Below the pieces are notes generated by a model. The model worked only from the letters and a program-made list of their open reading frames with translations, was not told the origin of the DNA and searched no databases. Made by a program: the position numbers and the translations under genes. From the NCBI GenBank assembly GCA_024741835.1, contig JAENRP010000066.1, positions 1 to 64,000 on the forward strand: 64,000 nt of DNA. The letters are read 5' to 3'. This document shows positions 22,068-34,500 of this stretch, one piece after another (the first letter of the stretch is position 1; each line of letters opens with the position of its first letter). The DNA is from Diplocarpon mali (Eukaryota > Ascomycota > Leotiomycetes > Helotiales > Drepanopezizaceae).

Positions 22068-23335
22068 ATGTCGTTGATTGAATCCCTAACAGCAAAGATA
22101 TGTTTATGCGCGGCAAGGAAGTTCTCCGCCGCCTCTTCCGCGCTTCCAACCACGCAACGGGTCCCCAAACTCAACAGGCCTCGTCGGATCCTCGGCTATG
22201 AACACCACCTCATCCCCCAAAACACTCAGCTCGCCTATCACTTCAAACGGAGATGTTCTGGCTACAGCCCCGAAACTCTCGATGAGAGCCCCTTTATTTC
22301 TGTCTTCGGTAATAGGCTAGCAATTGAAGACTTGACCGCGAGCTGCTGGCCAGAGAAACGCGGGGGTGTCGTCGGTTCTAGGAGAGCGGGCGATACCGGG
22401 CGCGGGTGGGTTGAACAGGGCTATGGCAAGACATGGAGAGTGTGGGTTATACATGTTGAGGGAAGTGTTGCAAGTGAGAGATATCTTGAATGGTGTGGCG
22501 GACGCGGACTAGGAAACCGGGGAGTACCTGGTTTGAGGATATCTCAAGGAGGCTTTTATGCTTCTCCCAGTGGCGGGTACCATCATATCCGGGAAAAGTC
22601 GCGAAGATGAAAGCGACGAAGAGGAGGGCAAGGAAGTCTTTGGAGGAAGATGCGAAGACGACTCAAAGTCAGGGTGACCAGTAGGTTACGGACGGAGAAG
22701 CGAGAGATGGGGGGCGGTATGCTATCGGAAAAACGAGGCCAACAGCGTGCCGGGTTGGGCACGACAGTAAACACCGACCCGAACTCAACAAGTGAAAGTC
22801 AGGCAGACAAGCCCACAGTTCGAGAACCGCCAGAGCCCTAATGCTTTCGCAGAAGTGGAAGAGGATTGGCGATGGGACCTGGAAGTAGAGAGAGGGCGGC
22901 CCAAAATTGGCCTAAGGTATGCTGTATTGGACCATTAGCCCTAAGCTCAACACGACAACAGGCCTTGAAGTACGAGGTTCATTGACGCGCGCCATACAAG
23001 ACTGAATGGCTTGGGGAGAACAGCATAAGCCGAGGCTCGCTTGACGAGTCTTGGAGAGAATTAGCGATGGACGAGACGATATTGGGGCTCCCATTGGGTC
23101 GATGAAAATATTGGCGATGGCATTTGCAGGTCTTTGCATTTTCTCAAATGGGGTTTCTGCAGCCGTAAGATCGTGCTCCAGAGTGGTGTATATATGGCTA
23201 CAGGTGGCTTCCAGGTCAAGCACGTTCCATATGTTCCTGTTCCTTGAGATCCACAATAATGTCGAGATCTGTGAAATCTTCTGTTCGTAGGTAGATGTTC
23301 TCCATATTGAGATCTCTGATCGTGAAGGGATTCAT
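22068..23335 (-). other. Unresolved coding-like stretch (multi-exon or decayed gene)
   Basis: Several minus-strand segments read like protein but lie in different frames: 23217-23332 (opens MNPFTIRDLNMENIY), 22912-23256 (114 codons, with LEHDLTAAETPFEK), 22528-22662 (FATFPGYDGTRHWEKHK, ending at a possible GTACTC donor), 22152-22316 (after a TAG acceptor; FEVIGELSVLGDEVVFIAED), and about 22068-22157 (GSAEEAAENFLAAHKHIF). Some could be exons, but I could not build one model with good splice sites throughout, and two joins need a one-base frameshift. The plus strand also has a 180-codon frame (22068-22610) without recognisable features. No family is recognised. A fast-evolving gene, a relic, or chance are all possible. 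Confidence 0.3.
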
Positions 23336-23353
23336 ATTTCCAGAACCGGCTGC

Positions 23354-25073
23354 TCAGCCGTTATCACCCGCAGGCCGTGCACCAGCCAGGTTGACCACGC
23401 CTCCCAAGCTCAAGTCCTTCGCTTTCTGAACCCACCCTGGACATTCGTCAGTTCTGTTTTCCGCTTCCGCTCTAGCTCTCAAAGTTTCCCAGACCGGCGG
23501 GAATCCTGCTGGCAAAGGTCCGCCCTTTTGTTTCGATCCTATGATCGCAAATTTGCCTTGCGTATGGCTGATGAATCCATGTAGCAAACCTTGCTGAACT
23601 AGACTTGCGAGGATGGATTCCACATTTGTCAAATCAGGCACTTTGTTGCCGAAAATCATCCCCTGCCCAGCAAATAGAATTTTGCGTCCTTGAGGAGGTG
23701 GTTTTAAATCAGGCGGTTTCATGAATTGGGAATTTGGATGTGTTCTTCCAGACTGCATGAAGGTCATGGGATCTACGGGCTTACGCCAACCTTCTAACAA
23801 TTTCTGGCAAAACTGAACAGCAGCGACCATGTCGGCGAGGCTTAATGTGGGAGCTTTTTTCGAATCCGGATTCCACGGAAATTTGTATGTGAGGAGGAAG
23901 ACCCGGCGAGCGAGCGAGCGCCAGACAAGAACCTCACAGCGAGACACCAGCTGTAAGTATACGCCATGATGGAAGAAGAACCTCTCATTTCCTGCTTCGG
24001 GCCCGAGCGCTTGTTTGAATGCGATCATATCTCCTTTGCGGATAGCATATGCTATGGGTAAGAACCTTGCGACAATGTCTGCCTCGGGACGAGACATAAA
24101 CTTTTGTGAAGGAAAGCGCCCGAGGATCATGTTAGCGGAGAGAATGTGAATGATTATGGCGCGACGCTGTCTAATGCACTGAGCGTGGCACTGGTCGTAA
24201 GCAGATTGAAGGCAGCTTTGCGCAAAATAGAAGTGACCAGTCGCGAAGTGGTAGCGCCCCAAGTAGTAGAGATATGTGACCCGCTGAGCTGCAGGGTAGA
24301 GCCCTAGGGGTGGGGACTGATTTGCGGTGTTGGTAAAGAGCTGTTTTGCCAGTGCTGTCTTTCGGCTCTGCAAGATGGTTAGAGTTTTGACCACTGATCC
24401 AGCTCTTACTACCCACCTTGAAGAGCAGTCTGAGAACCAAGTTTGCAAAGGAGTATATTCCAATCTTCTTCCCCTCGGGTTGCCCATCACGGCCTATGCC
24501 ATTTTTGCTTGGGGTCCTTTCGTTGAGACATAGTGTGAAAGCCCTTTGAATCGTCTCAGCCGAGCCCTCGACCAACGTCTTCTTCTCTCCCGCCTCGACA
24601 TCTTTCACTTTGGCAACCTTTTGGGTCAGATGTGGCATTTTGTCGAGCGTCATCGCAAGCTTTGCGAGAGCGGTACACAGTTGTATCGCTGTAGGGAGCA
24701 TTACAGTGCCGTAGCTCGCATTCGACATGGCGGTATTGCAGGAAATGATGAGAGTAGTCAACTGCAAATGGGTTCGCAAGAGATCTTCAAAATTGACGTC
24801 TCTCCAGAACTCAAAATAGCTTTGCACGAACGCAAGGAATCCAGGCCATGCCCCTCCTTCATCGGTATTGTCATCATCGGTGAAAGGTAGAGCATTTTCG
24901 ATATACTGCTCGAGACTCTTACTATTCGTCCACGCGGTTTTCAATTCCAGGCCGAGCTGGGTGAATTCTTCAGGAAGAGGCGGCTCTACTCGGAAAAAAG
25001 CCTGCAGCTGTAAGGCGTCTTTGCGTTTGAGGAATTGCAAGATTGAGGACAGAAATTGGTCAGCGACTGCCAT
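23354..25073 (-). CDS. PCI-domain protein, Csn12/Thp1-like
   Basis: Member of the Csn12/PCID2/Thp1 family; relatives work in the COP9-signalosome-associated Csn12-Thp3 module or in TREX-2 mRNA export. Two exons, 24417-25073 and 23354-24367, with a 49-bp GT-AG intron (CTAACC branch) joined in phase 0; 556 aa. N-terminal helical repeats, then the PCI core with the hallmark YLYYLGRYHFATGHFYFAQ and the winged-helix end ending GVVNLAGARPAGDNG. The start is the ATG at 25073; the frame extends 11 codons further from a GTG, so a short upstream exon is possible. It is divergent from the LSH-type remodeler. The split between Csn12 and Thp1 function cannot be decided here. Confidence 0.85.
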
Positions 25074-26509
25074 CGCGCCTGGCGCATAGGCGGCTGCGTA
25101 ACACACCTATTTTAAAATGGGGGTGAAATTATAGCCGGTAAAGATACGTTATGTATGAAGCAGCTAGGTTGTCGCTGTCAGAAGGCCGTGGGAGGGGCAT
25201 TGCTTACGAAGATGCATATTTTCACGGGCGGCTACGAAAAGTCGACGCGACGAGGCTGTGATACACTAGACGGAAAAGGCTAGCACAGCCGCGATACCCT
25301 GGAAGTTTAACGCGTAGATCTCGGTTGGCAGATACCTCGGGTCGTCCTCACGATATGTATTCAATCGAGCTCGGAAATTTTCGTCAGTTTGTCCTTAACC
25401 CACAAGGATGACTGGACAGCTCTGTTAGTGATCCTTGGATGGGGTATTCGGCTACCTTGCATTCTCAATTGATTAGTCGTTACCCGCGTTACCCTGGCGT
25501 AGGTAGGGTCCGAGCGTAGACTTGTCCGTTTACTCTGGAAGACATCGCACTCCATTTCTCTTATGGACGGGGCCATGGGAATGCATATAGAATGCGTCTC
25601 AGAAAGCCTATCAGTAGGATGTCTTTCGAGGGTTTCTTATCACGGGGACCCTACCATCACGCACTAGTTTGCGACTTCAAGGACCTCTCGCTCGAGCGTC
25701 TGTGACCGATCATACAAGATGATCTTGAAACGACAAAGAGGCTGGACTCACTACAGGCCACTCGATTCTTACTCTGCTTCCGTGCTCCTAAGTGCCGTGC
25801 AACTCAGATGGAACGACCCTTTTCAGAACAGGAGACTCTCAGACGTTTCATGAAATTTCACTTCCCTCTCATTTGCTCAGAGCACTTCGTAAAGATCGAT
25901 GGTAAAATTCTGGAGGTTTGACTGCGTACGAAATTTGGAAATCAATCAAAACATCGTCTCGCTTAAGAATGAAGGGGGTCCTCCGTACCCCTTGCAGGGA
26001 TCACCTGACATCCTAGTCTATTACCTCATTATTCGCGTCGGCGCGTTGAATCACTTAACGCGTTATCTCACGAGATCAGTTCTATATGCAATACTCCCAC
26101 CTCTACGCATCTACACCTTTCCTTCACCCATCCAAGATCAGAGTAGCGAGTAGCGATTCTTTTTGCACCACCCGATTCTAGAGCTCTTGATAGTGCGACA
26201 CTCAGGGCTTCGCGGCGAAGCAGCGTTGACGACAGTCAGTCAATCGCCACCAGTGTTCATTATCGGAACCACTGTTTCCATCGTGTGCAAGTACCATAAA
26301 GCTCTGCACAGCTCTGGTTCCCTATCTACGATTGCTTTTAGCACGCTTGATACATCCTTTCTTTTTTGTCAGGCTTGCCAACCAGTTGTTGTCCCTCAAA
26401 TTATATCGCGAGCTGCAAGCAAGACCTTCCCAATTAGAAGCCAAGAGATCTCTCAGGCCATTAAAATACCACGAAATCTCTGGAATAAATCCTAGCTAAA
26501 ATCGCAAGC
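25074..26509. other. Spacer between two divergent genes
   Basis: 1.4 kb holding both promoters. Less GC-rich than the gene-dense parts. No gene, RNA or strong repeat recognised. Confidence 0.6.
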
Positions 26510-29189
26510 ATGGCTCGGAAATCAAAAGCTGTGGATGGGTCTTCAAGCCCCGTATCTCGACTTTCCAGCACACCTCCCTCATCGCCTCCCGAGTTAACTC
26601 CCATTATCGACGTCGATTCCGAGCTTGAACAAGATTTTCTCAATGACGAAGAGAAGGCCATACACAAAGAAAATGAGAAAGCAAGATTAGCCAACGAGCA
26701 ACAAGAATTGAAGCAAAATAAACGCAGGCGAAAGAAGGTGCCAATCAAGGATCGCAATGCCAAGGCTTCGGAGCTCCAAGAACTACTCAACAAATGCGAA
26801 CAGTTCACTGGCATCTTGAAGAATAATTCCAAGTCTCTTGGCCAGGTCGGGCGAGACTTCGATGGAAATCTCTTGGGTGGTCACAATATTGAGATGTCGG
26901 AACAGCCCGGAAATATTGTTGGGGGACAACTGAGGCCATATCAGCTGGAAGGACTTACTTGGATGTACGACATTGCTTTTCAGTCTATGTCTGGCATCTT
27001 AGCCGACGAGATGGGTCTGGGGAAGACAATCCAGACCATATCTCTGGTTGGAAAGTTACGAGAGAGCGGGTACAAGGGGCCATTCCTAATCGTCGCCCCT
27101 ATGAGTACTCTTTCAAATTGGGATGAAGAATTCGCAAAGTGGCTCCCCAGCGTTCCAGTTGCAAAGTATCATGGCGCACCAGCCCATCGTCAAGACATTT
27201 TTCGCACGCAGATACAGAAGAATTACTCGGAAGAGGTCCTCAGTTTCGATGTGGATGGAAAGACTATGAAAAGAAGGGAGGGTCGTGTTACCGACGAGTT
27301 CCCAGTAGTTTTGACGACTCCTGAAATCATCATGAGAGATGCGAAAGATCTCATCAAGATACGATGGGGCATTATTTTCATTGACGAAGGACATCGATTG
27401 AAGAACTCCGAGTCGAAACTCTTTCGCATTCTCCAACCTTTCCATTCATACAGTCGATTCTTGATTACCGGAACACCACTGCAAAACGATTTGAAAGAGC
27501 TTTGGTCGCTCCTCCATTTTCTTCTTCCTACTGTCTTTACGGAATGGGAGCTTTTTGAAGCATATTTTGACTTCAGCGATCTTCGCGACGAGAAGACTAC
27601 GGAAGGATTTTTACAAGAGAAGAAAACACACGAAATGATTACAAAGATACAGCAAATATTGCAGCCCCTCTTACTGCGCCGTGTCAAGGCTGACGTAGAA
27701 CATCTGCTGCCCAAGAAGAGGGAATACATTTTGTACGCGCCAATGACCCAAGAGCAGACAGAGCTTTGTGACGTACTCAGCGACGAAACGAGAGATACCA
27801 GGCAATATCTCGAGGAGAAAGTGGTGGAGCGTTTAACCGCGAAACCTGCTTCTATTTCTCGAGACTCGAAAGTCACTATAAAACCTGAAGGCTCGGACGA
27901 CGACGATGATGTGCCCCTGGCCAAATTGGTCGTGCGAGAGAAAGGTCGCGGCCGGCCGCCGAAGTCAGCTCCAGCCAGAAATCCGTTTGAACTAATGATG
28001 AAGGGAAAACGGAAAGCAGATCACGGAGCTTCCCTACCCATCCCAAAGAGTCTGAAATCTTGTAGAAGCTCTACGCCTGCCTCTACCCGCGGCCGGAAAG
28101 CAAAGATTTCAAAATCGTATTCTGAGGCAGTTTCCGAGGACGAAGATCTCAGCGATGATGAGTTCGAAGAGAAGCTCGCCCAGGAGTTGCTTGAGAAGGA
28201 TGGCACGCCAGAAGATGACCTCAGTCCAGGGGAGAGGGAGGAAGCTAGGATCAAGGATGCTGCCAGTAAGTCAGCTTCTTTTACTACGTATTTCCTTCGG
28301 GCTTTGCTGACAGAATGCAGAGAAGGAGATGTCGACCAAAAAGCTTGGCAATCCCCTGATGCAGTTACGATTGGCCTGTAATTCGCCTCATAACTTTTAC
28401 AATCCTTGGCCTGAAGACCGCCCTGTTGACGAGACCCTCGTCACTGCTTCAGGGAAAATGCTCTTGCTAGATCGGCTGCTCAAGTTTCTCTTCAAGCGAG
28501 GTCACAAGGTCCTCATATTTTCTCAATTCAAGACACAACTCGATCTCATTCAAGATTACGCTCAAGAGCTTCGGAAGTGGATTGTATGCCGCATCGATGG
28601 TTCTGTCTCACAGGAAGAGCGACAGCGGCAGATCAAGGAATTCAACGAGAACCCGGAATTTAGGATGTTTCTGCTGTCGACTCGTGCTGGTGGTCAGGGA
28701 ATCAATCTCGCGTCAGCGGATTCGGTGATTCTGTTTGACAGTGATTGGAATCCTCAACAGGACCTCCAGGCCCAGGATCGAGCCCATCGAATCGGTCAAA
28801 AGAACCCAGTCATCATCTACCGGCTTGCCACCAAGAACACCGTTGAGGAAGCTCTGCTGCTTAACGCAGACGCCAAGCGACGACTGGAGAAACTGGTTAT
28901 CAAGAAAGCCGACTATAAGTCGAAGGGACAGAAGGTGCACGACGAAGCCATGACGAAAGAAGCACTGAAATTGCTGCTTCAGAAGGACGGAGAGGTCTTC
29001 ACTTACAAAAGTGGTGACCAGATTTTGTCTGATGAAGATCTGGACGTCCTCTGTGACAGGAGTGAAGAGGCATATGAGAAGGCCTCTCAAGGTCTCGGTG
29101 ACGCAGAGACGTTCAAGATCGTGGAGACCAAGGTTGGAGGATTGATGGCTGTCACTGGATTAGGTTCAAAGAAAGACGGGTTGAAGTGA
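26510..29189 (+). CDS. mus-30: LSH/HELLS/DDM1-type SNF2 chromatin remodeler
   Basis: Nuclear ATP-dependent nucleosome remodeler orthologous in type to mammalian HELLS, plant DDM1, yeast Irc5 and Neurospora MUS-30 (genome stability). 874 aa, two exons: 26510-28265 and 28321-29189 (GTAAGT donor; TGCAG acceptor chosen because it keeps the frame). Charged coiled-coil N-terminus (45-90); QLRPYQLEGLTWM (140-152); Walker A DEMGLGKT (166-173); DEGH box (292-295); helicase lobe 2 with STRAGGQGINLASAD and DRAHRIGQ. Between the lobes lies a roughly 150-residue disordered acidic insertion (about 440-590) with an AT-hook-like GRGRPPK (479-485). C-terminus ends in a short extension. All catalytic motifs are intact. 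Confidence 0.92.
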
Positions 29190-30998
29190 GACTGAGTGTG
29201 GTCGGACTTACGGTACCCAAGCCTTGCTTGTCGAGTAGACACATCGGCCCTACAGCGTGCTCATGAAGAGCGTCCCATCAAACTTTGTACCTTATCAAAG
29301 CTACATGAATGGTATTGCTAAGTGTGGTTAGTATGTTCTCAGGCAGACAGAGGGAGTCTCGGGCGATCAATCGCCAAGAGGCGATGTGGAAAGAAGAATT
29401 GACAGAGTAGGCAACAAAGTTGATTAGACGGACAAGCGAAAGAAGCATGTTGCAGCTGTCGTATTCAATCCCGAAAATCACGTCCAGTAGACGTCGTCAA
29501 GGAGGGCAGTTTCCCGAGATTCAAGGAGGCACTGTACTGTCTGTGGATTAGGCTCGGACGCCGAAATCGTCTCAAGGAAAGCATTCGTGCGGAAGATTCA
29601 GTTGTTGGGCTCAAGGATGTACTTATTACTAAAGGTGCTGAGTGATGTATATGTAGCAGCATATCAGGACGAAGCAGAAGAGGCAAGCTATGACCCCTAG
29701 CGACCAACGTCTTAAGGCCAAATGTTGAAGGCACCCGGAGACTTTTCACCACGGACTATTTGTCACATGGTTTCCCTGAGTGGCAAGTTTGCGTACATGT
29801 GAGATCCGGAGGTTCAAATCCTGGGAATGTGAATTTACGCCTCACGTTCGTCAAGTAACCTAGGCGATGCGATGAGCGGGAGCAAGTATACTGTCGGACA
29901 TCTCTACTCAAAGATATCGATTCTACATCTCCAATCACCACGCAAACTTCGAGAGCCAGTGATGGCACCCACGAGAGATCTCCCACCGGCGGACATCGAA
30001 GCTGAGATCCTGCCAACACGCTTCCGCCGGATCATATTGAGCTGCTACATCCATCGCGGACCAGAGAACCGCCCCAGCCGGACAGCGCAGTCACCCAGGT
30101 CTCGGTTCCCCCCCATGGCGCTCAGACGGGAGATGGGGGGATCTGGCGGCATCCCCGCCGACGACGGTCCTGCCGTGGGACGACGGGCTTGAAAGGGGTG
30201 CCGCCCTCGAAGGCGCCAGCCAGGTCTTGATGCCGTCGGCCTTCGCTGCTGGACATCTCGAGATACGGAAGTCTTTCTGGGGGAGCGGGAAGCGAGTGAA
30301 CTGGCTCGCTTGAGAGCGGAAGCGCAGGATGGAGCGTGGAGCACTGCTCGAGCAGCGTGTCCGGGCCATTGCATCTTGATTCCCTTCTCGACTCGGTCTT
30401 TCATGCCTGGCTTCCAAGACGCTCTACTCTGATCATAGGAGAGCTTGGGGCGGTTCACGTGAATCGTACGTGTGTGGACTTGCACTGGCCGGTCTGTCAC
30501 GTATGAAGCTCTGTTGTTGGATGATTGTTGCAGCAGATCTAACTTCGTAACGGGCTTCCTATTCGTCCCTGCAAGTTTGACCTAGAGGAGCACTGCGCCA
30601 GGACAGACTACTCGAGCCCCGGGAATTCCTCCATGTCGTCTTGCAACTGTGACGTTCGATGCATCATGTGACAAGGTCGTCCCGATTCATCGAGGGTTCT
30701 ATGAATCTTTGAAAAGGAAAAAAAGGGACATAACAATATCGTCGCAGTGCTCGAAATACGGTGTGCAACATAAATCTCTACTACAGAAGATTTTCTCTTG
30801 TTTTCAAGCTCCATGGCTCCCTACAGAAATACTCTGTAGCCCCATTCTATGCAACCCGCATCGTGTGATCTGAGATACGCCTGCCCATATCTACCAAACG
30901 CCGGCCATCTATGCAATTGGTATCAAACGTGTCCCTACCGAATGTAAAATCCCAATGCCCCGGAATGCGAATGCAGGTAACCCAGAATCTTCAGGCTC
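29190..30998. other. Intergenic spacer
   Basis: 1.8 kb between convergent genes. No supported gene. A tRNA-like stretch at 29763-29832 was rejected. The GC-rich block at 30090-30400 has only short overlapping frames on both strands. Confidence 0.6.
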
Positions 30999-31903
30999 CT
31001 ACTCTTTCCGCGCATCTTCCTGCAAGGCCTCGGCCTTCGCATCATCATTCGAGATACTGTTGTCTACTTTCTCAGCAACCTCGACCTCTGCTCTCCGGTT
31101 CAAAAAGCTCAAGTAGGTCTGCCATCCAATGGCAATGAAGCCCGCGAATATACTCCTGTACTGCGCATCGATGAAACTGAAGCTGAAAGCAGTCACTGCA
31201 GGCCACAGTTTGCAGCTATTTATCATCGACGTCGGTACTGTTCTCTTTATGCGCTCCCAAACCTCGGGAAGAATGTCGCCGGACAGCAGGGACTGCATTC
31301 CGAAGAAGTAGGAATTGAAAATGGGCGTGAAGCACACTTGGTTCACGGTCACCTTCGTAGCGAGTGAGAGGCTTTTGGAAGCATAGTTGAAGTTGTTCCC
31401 AAGGAACATGAACCTAGTGAAGAATGTCAGCCTCGTATTCCACCGTGCTGTCGCTGTTTCTGCCCTCCGTCCTCTTGAACCCAAGGCAGGGCGCACCATT
31501 TGTAACTAGGTATCGACGATCCCATGCTGATAACCAGGGCTCGCAGAGTCCTCCTAGAATCATAATCGTCCCCATTCAAGTTTTGCGCCGCGAGGTCTCC
31601 CAGGAAATATATGACCAGCGAGCTGACGAATTGGGTGGTATATGGCCTACTCCTCTGGCTCCTCCCGTACGCTTGGAAGCCTCGCGACAAAGGTCCCAGT
31701 CTCTGCCACAAGGGGAGCGTCGCCACGGTGTTCGGTACCGGAATCGAGGTGCCGCTGGCGGGGTCATGTTGAGGCTCTAGGTTTTCGGGATGCGCTTTGG
31801 TAGGGTCCGAGGAAGCGTGTCGTTTGCAGAGCGGTTGTTTGGTTGGCACATGGGCGCGGCGGAAGACGGCTCGACTGGTCATCTTCATCGCACATACTGC
31901 CAT
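30999..31903 (-). CDS. Mpv17/PMP22-family mitochondrial membrane protein
   Basis: Small inner-membrane channel-like family (Mpv17, Sym1, PMP22), linked to mitochondrial DNA maintenance and stress. 273 aa, two exons: 31497-31903 and 30999-31413, with an 83-bp GTGCGC...CTAG intron in phase 2 rebuilding a Trp codon (SYKW/FMFLGNNFNYASK). The C-terminal family signature is clear: WPAVTAFSFSFIDAQYR and FAGFIAIGWQTYLS. Arg/Ala-rich N-terminus with no acids in the first 30 residues suits import. It is about 100 residues longer at the N-terminus than Sym1, so it is one of the longer fungal paralogues rather than Sym1 itself. The acidic tail (VEVAEKVDNS) is unconserved-looking. Confidence 0.88.
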
Positions 31904-32708
31904 CTTTGAGTACTTTCACCCGGAGCGCATCGTGGCATGTTTGGAGGGGCAACGTTGAGAATCTATATATAGGGAAGCACACTCTTCTCTCGGGGTCCGG
32001 TCGGCCACATCGGCTCAAAGTGGCTGAGCCGCGTCTTGGCTGACGGACGTTGGCCACAAGACACGTGACGTTGAAATCCTACAATTTTCTCTCGCCTCGG
32101 AATGTAAAGGTTCGCGGATGTGATGATCGTAAAGCGAAACCCTTGCGAGATGAACAGCTATATTGTTCGATCATCTTACAGTACTCACAGTCAATTTCTT
32201 TTTCGCCGGCAACATGGGTTGAAATGATCTACAGCACCCTACGAGCGGGGAACCAACCACCCGGAAAACAACGATCATTGCTGCAAGCTGAAACATCACT
32301 TTCAAATATATATCAAGCCATGCCAATGGTTAATCTTTTGCCGCCTCTGAATTCTCACAGACCAAGTCGGAGCTAATAGGCTTTGGGATAAAGCTCGGCT
32401 TTAGAGTAGCTAGTTAGCTAGTAGGACTTCAGCTTCAAAACAGATTCTCAAAGTCTAGAACACAACATTACACTCTTGGTGGCTTTTCCTCCTTGATAGT
32501 GGAGCCTTAATCTGTAGAATTCAGCCCATGGTGTCTGCGAAAAGCAAAAATCGGGAGCGCGAAGGATGTGTGTATTCGCATTGTGATTGTTTTGTTTTGT
32601 TCTGCTGGAGCCGAGAATAGGCGAAATCAAAGAAGGTGGGGCAAGGCACATTTGCATCATGGGTATTAGTTCCGTATTATATCATTACAGCTTCTGGCAC
32701 AGTCTGAT
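31904..32708. other. Intergenic spacer
   Basis: 805 bp between two minus-strand genes: the promoter of the Mpv17-family gene and the 3' region of the metal transporter. No gene or repeat seen. Confidence 0.6.
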
Positions 32709-34500
32709 TCAAACAACGCTGGTTTCATGAGCAGTCTCACGACTTTTTGTCCTGAAAACCTTCTCCTTGACCCTGACAATCAGCGGTGCTTTCTTCTCCT
32801 CATGTTCGTATAGTGGCTTGTGCTCGTCAAACACGTTATGGTCTCCCTCATAGTCTACATGTACAAATGCTCTTTCAACGTCTGCAAGCCCTAGAATTTT
32901 TGTTGTCAGTACGGGTTTGAGGTGCGGATGTCGCGAGGGCGCAAGGAATTACCTTCGAGTTTCCTCTGCAGCGTTTGAGAAACATCATGTGTAACCTTCA
33001 GCAATTCGTTCTCGTCCATTATGATATCTACCTCTGCGTAGAACTTATCTCCGGCGTGATATGCTCGGGCCTTTTCGTGCGTAAGCTTCAGATAATATCA
33101 CCAGATTCTCGTGGTAAATACTCACTGTATCTATCTTCTTGATTCGGCTATCGTGTGTGATGGAAACATACACCAACTTATTCAGGAAGTCTTGTGGTGC
33201 AGTCTTTCCAACTAGGAACCACATGTGCTCGAAGGCCGTGGATGCCCAAGAAGTCAGGATGAGGATCGCGATGCAGATAGCTCCTGCTGGGTCGAGGAAC
33301 CAAACTTTGCGGAATTTGGTACCGATGATGGACATCATGAGACCGAAAATATTCACGACAATGTCGTTGCGATGATCTTGCTGGAAGTGCGTGAGATTCC
33401 GAGGGAAGAAAGCGGATGCGGGTCAGCCTACCATGAATATTGCGGCGGCTGGGTAACGACGGAGGAGGAAGCAGTACGCAAACATGCATCCTTTGGAGAA
33501 GACTAGGAAATTTATCAGTAATCTATAGATTTTTTTTCGGCAGAGGTGTGATTACTAGCAATCCCGACAAAAAGGAGAGGGATCAGCTCTAAAGTATCAT
33601 CGTCCCGGGGACCACCAGCTAGGCTTCGCGCCGATTCAATCTAATCGAGTGAGAAAATGCTCGATGAAGGACAGGCTTGCCTTGACTTACAATCAGCTCT
33701 ACAGACACTGTCGTCATCAAAGCGCAGAATAAAATGATTCCCACAGTCTCTACTCTCTTGCGTCCCTGGAGGTGTATATGAGAATCCGGCCCAGAAGAAG
33801 AGGAAGAAGAGGAAGAAGAGGAAGAAGAGGAAGAAGAGGAAGAAGAGGAAGAAGAGGAAGAAGAGGAAGAGGAAGAAGAAGAAGAAGAAGAAGAAGAAGA
33901 AGAAGAAGAAGAAGAAGAAGAAGAAGAAAAAGAAGCATGTCAGAGACATACCACGGGATATTTATAGACATTGGGCCTCCTCGCCATTCGTGAGGTTATT
34001 AGCATTACTGTCGAGCTGACGAGATCCATCTGAGACAGTTTAGCGACTGAGCACTTCGGCTTCGCGAGGTGCCCGGTACTTACAAAGGCATCGGCAGCAG
34101 TACCGAAAAGAGACAGCGAGCCCGTGCTCACAGCAGCGTACACTTGAATAATGAAAAGAAATAGGTTGACAGTCGTACTTCCATAAACAGCCAACTTGAT
34201 CTTCCCGCCATTCTCCTTTTGATCCTCGACCTCGGCAGCCTCCTCATCGTGCGCTCCAAGGTACGCGTCGATGAGAGCATTTTGCCGGTTATAGTATTTG
34301 TTGACTTTCCGCGTCTTGTGTCGCTGGATCATGGTCTGCTTGGAAAGTTCCTCGCGCTTCGATGCTCGGAGAGAATATGGGTCTTCGGCTGGGATAACAT
34401 CAACTGGACTATTCTTATCTTCGCCAGCGGAAATTGCGTGCGAGGGATTTCTGTCGATTGTCAAGGACGTTTTGCTGCCATTCGCAGTGGTAGGAGGCAT
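32709..34500 (-). CDS. Cation diffusion facilitator, Mn-type (DxxxD)
   Basis: Proton-coupled divalent metal exporter of the CDF family, 426 aa in eight exons: 34084-34500, 33952-34029, 33691-33765, 33556-33640, 33432-33502, 33126-33380, 32953-33070, 32709-32890; all seven introns are GT-AG and the frame closes exactly. Metal site pairs are D137-x3-D141 (ADAFMD) and D244-x3-D248 (DHRND), the DxxxD pattern of Mn-transporting CDFs rather than HxxxD of Zn members. Cytosolic N-terminus carries RKVNKYYNRQNALIDAYLG, typical of the fungal group; the C-terminal cytosolic domain has LADVERAFVHVDYEGDH. The start is the first in-frame ATG. Intron 2 (33766-33951) is stretched to 186 bp by a GAA/TTC repeat. 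Confidence 0.92.
33793..33930. repeat. GAA/GAG (TTC/CTC) polypurine tract inside an intron
   Basis: About 138 bp of pure purine on the plus strand: first AGAGGAAGA-type 9-mers, then about 25 uninterrupted GAA triplets. It lies wholly within intron 2 of the CDF gene, whose transcript therefore carries UUC repeats. The poly-Phe, poly-Leu and poly-Arg frames here are artefacts. Confidence 0.95.

Noticed and set aside
22068..22610. 180-codon plus-strand open frame.
   Set aside because: No family feature, and minus-strand segments in the same place read more like protein; folded into the unresolved stretch.
29763..29832. tRNA-like stretch with GGTTCAAATCC, CCTGAGTGG and complementary ends TCACAT/ATGTGA.
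   Set aside because: D, anticodon and T stems do not form; only the acceptor pairs and part of the T-arm fit.
33641..33993. Poly-Phe, poly-Leu and poly-Arg open frames.
   Set aside because: They translate the intronic GAA/TTC tract of the CDF gene.
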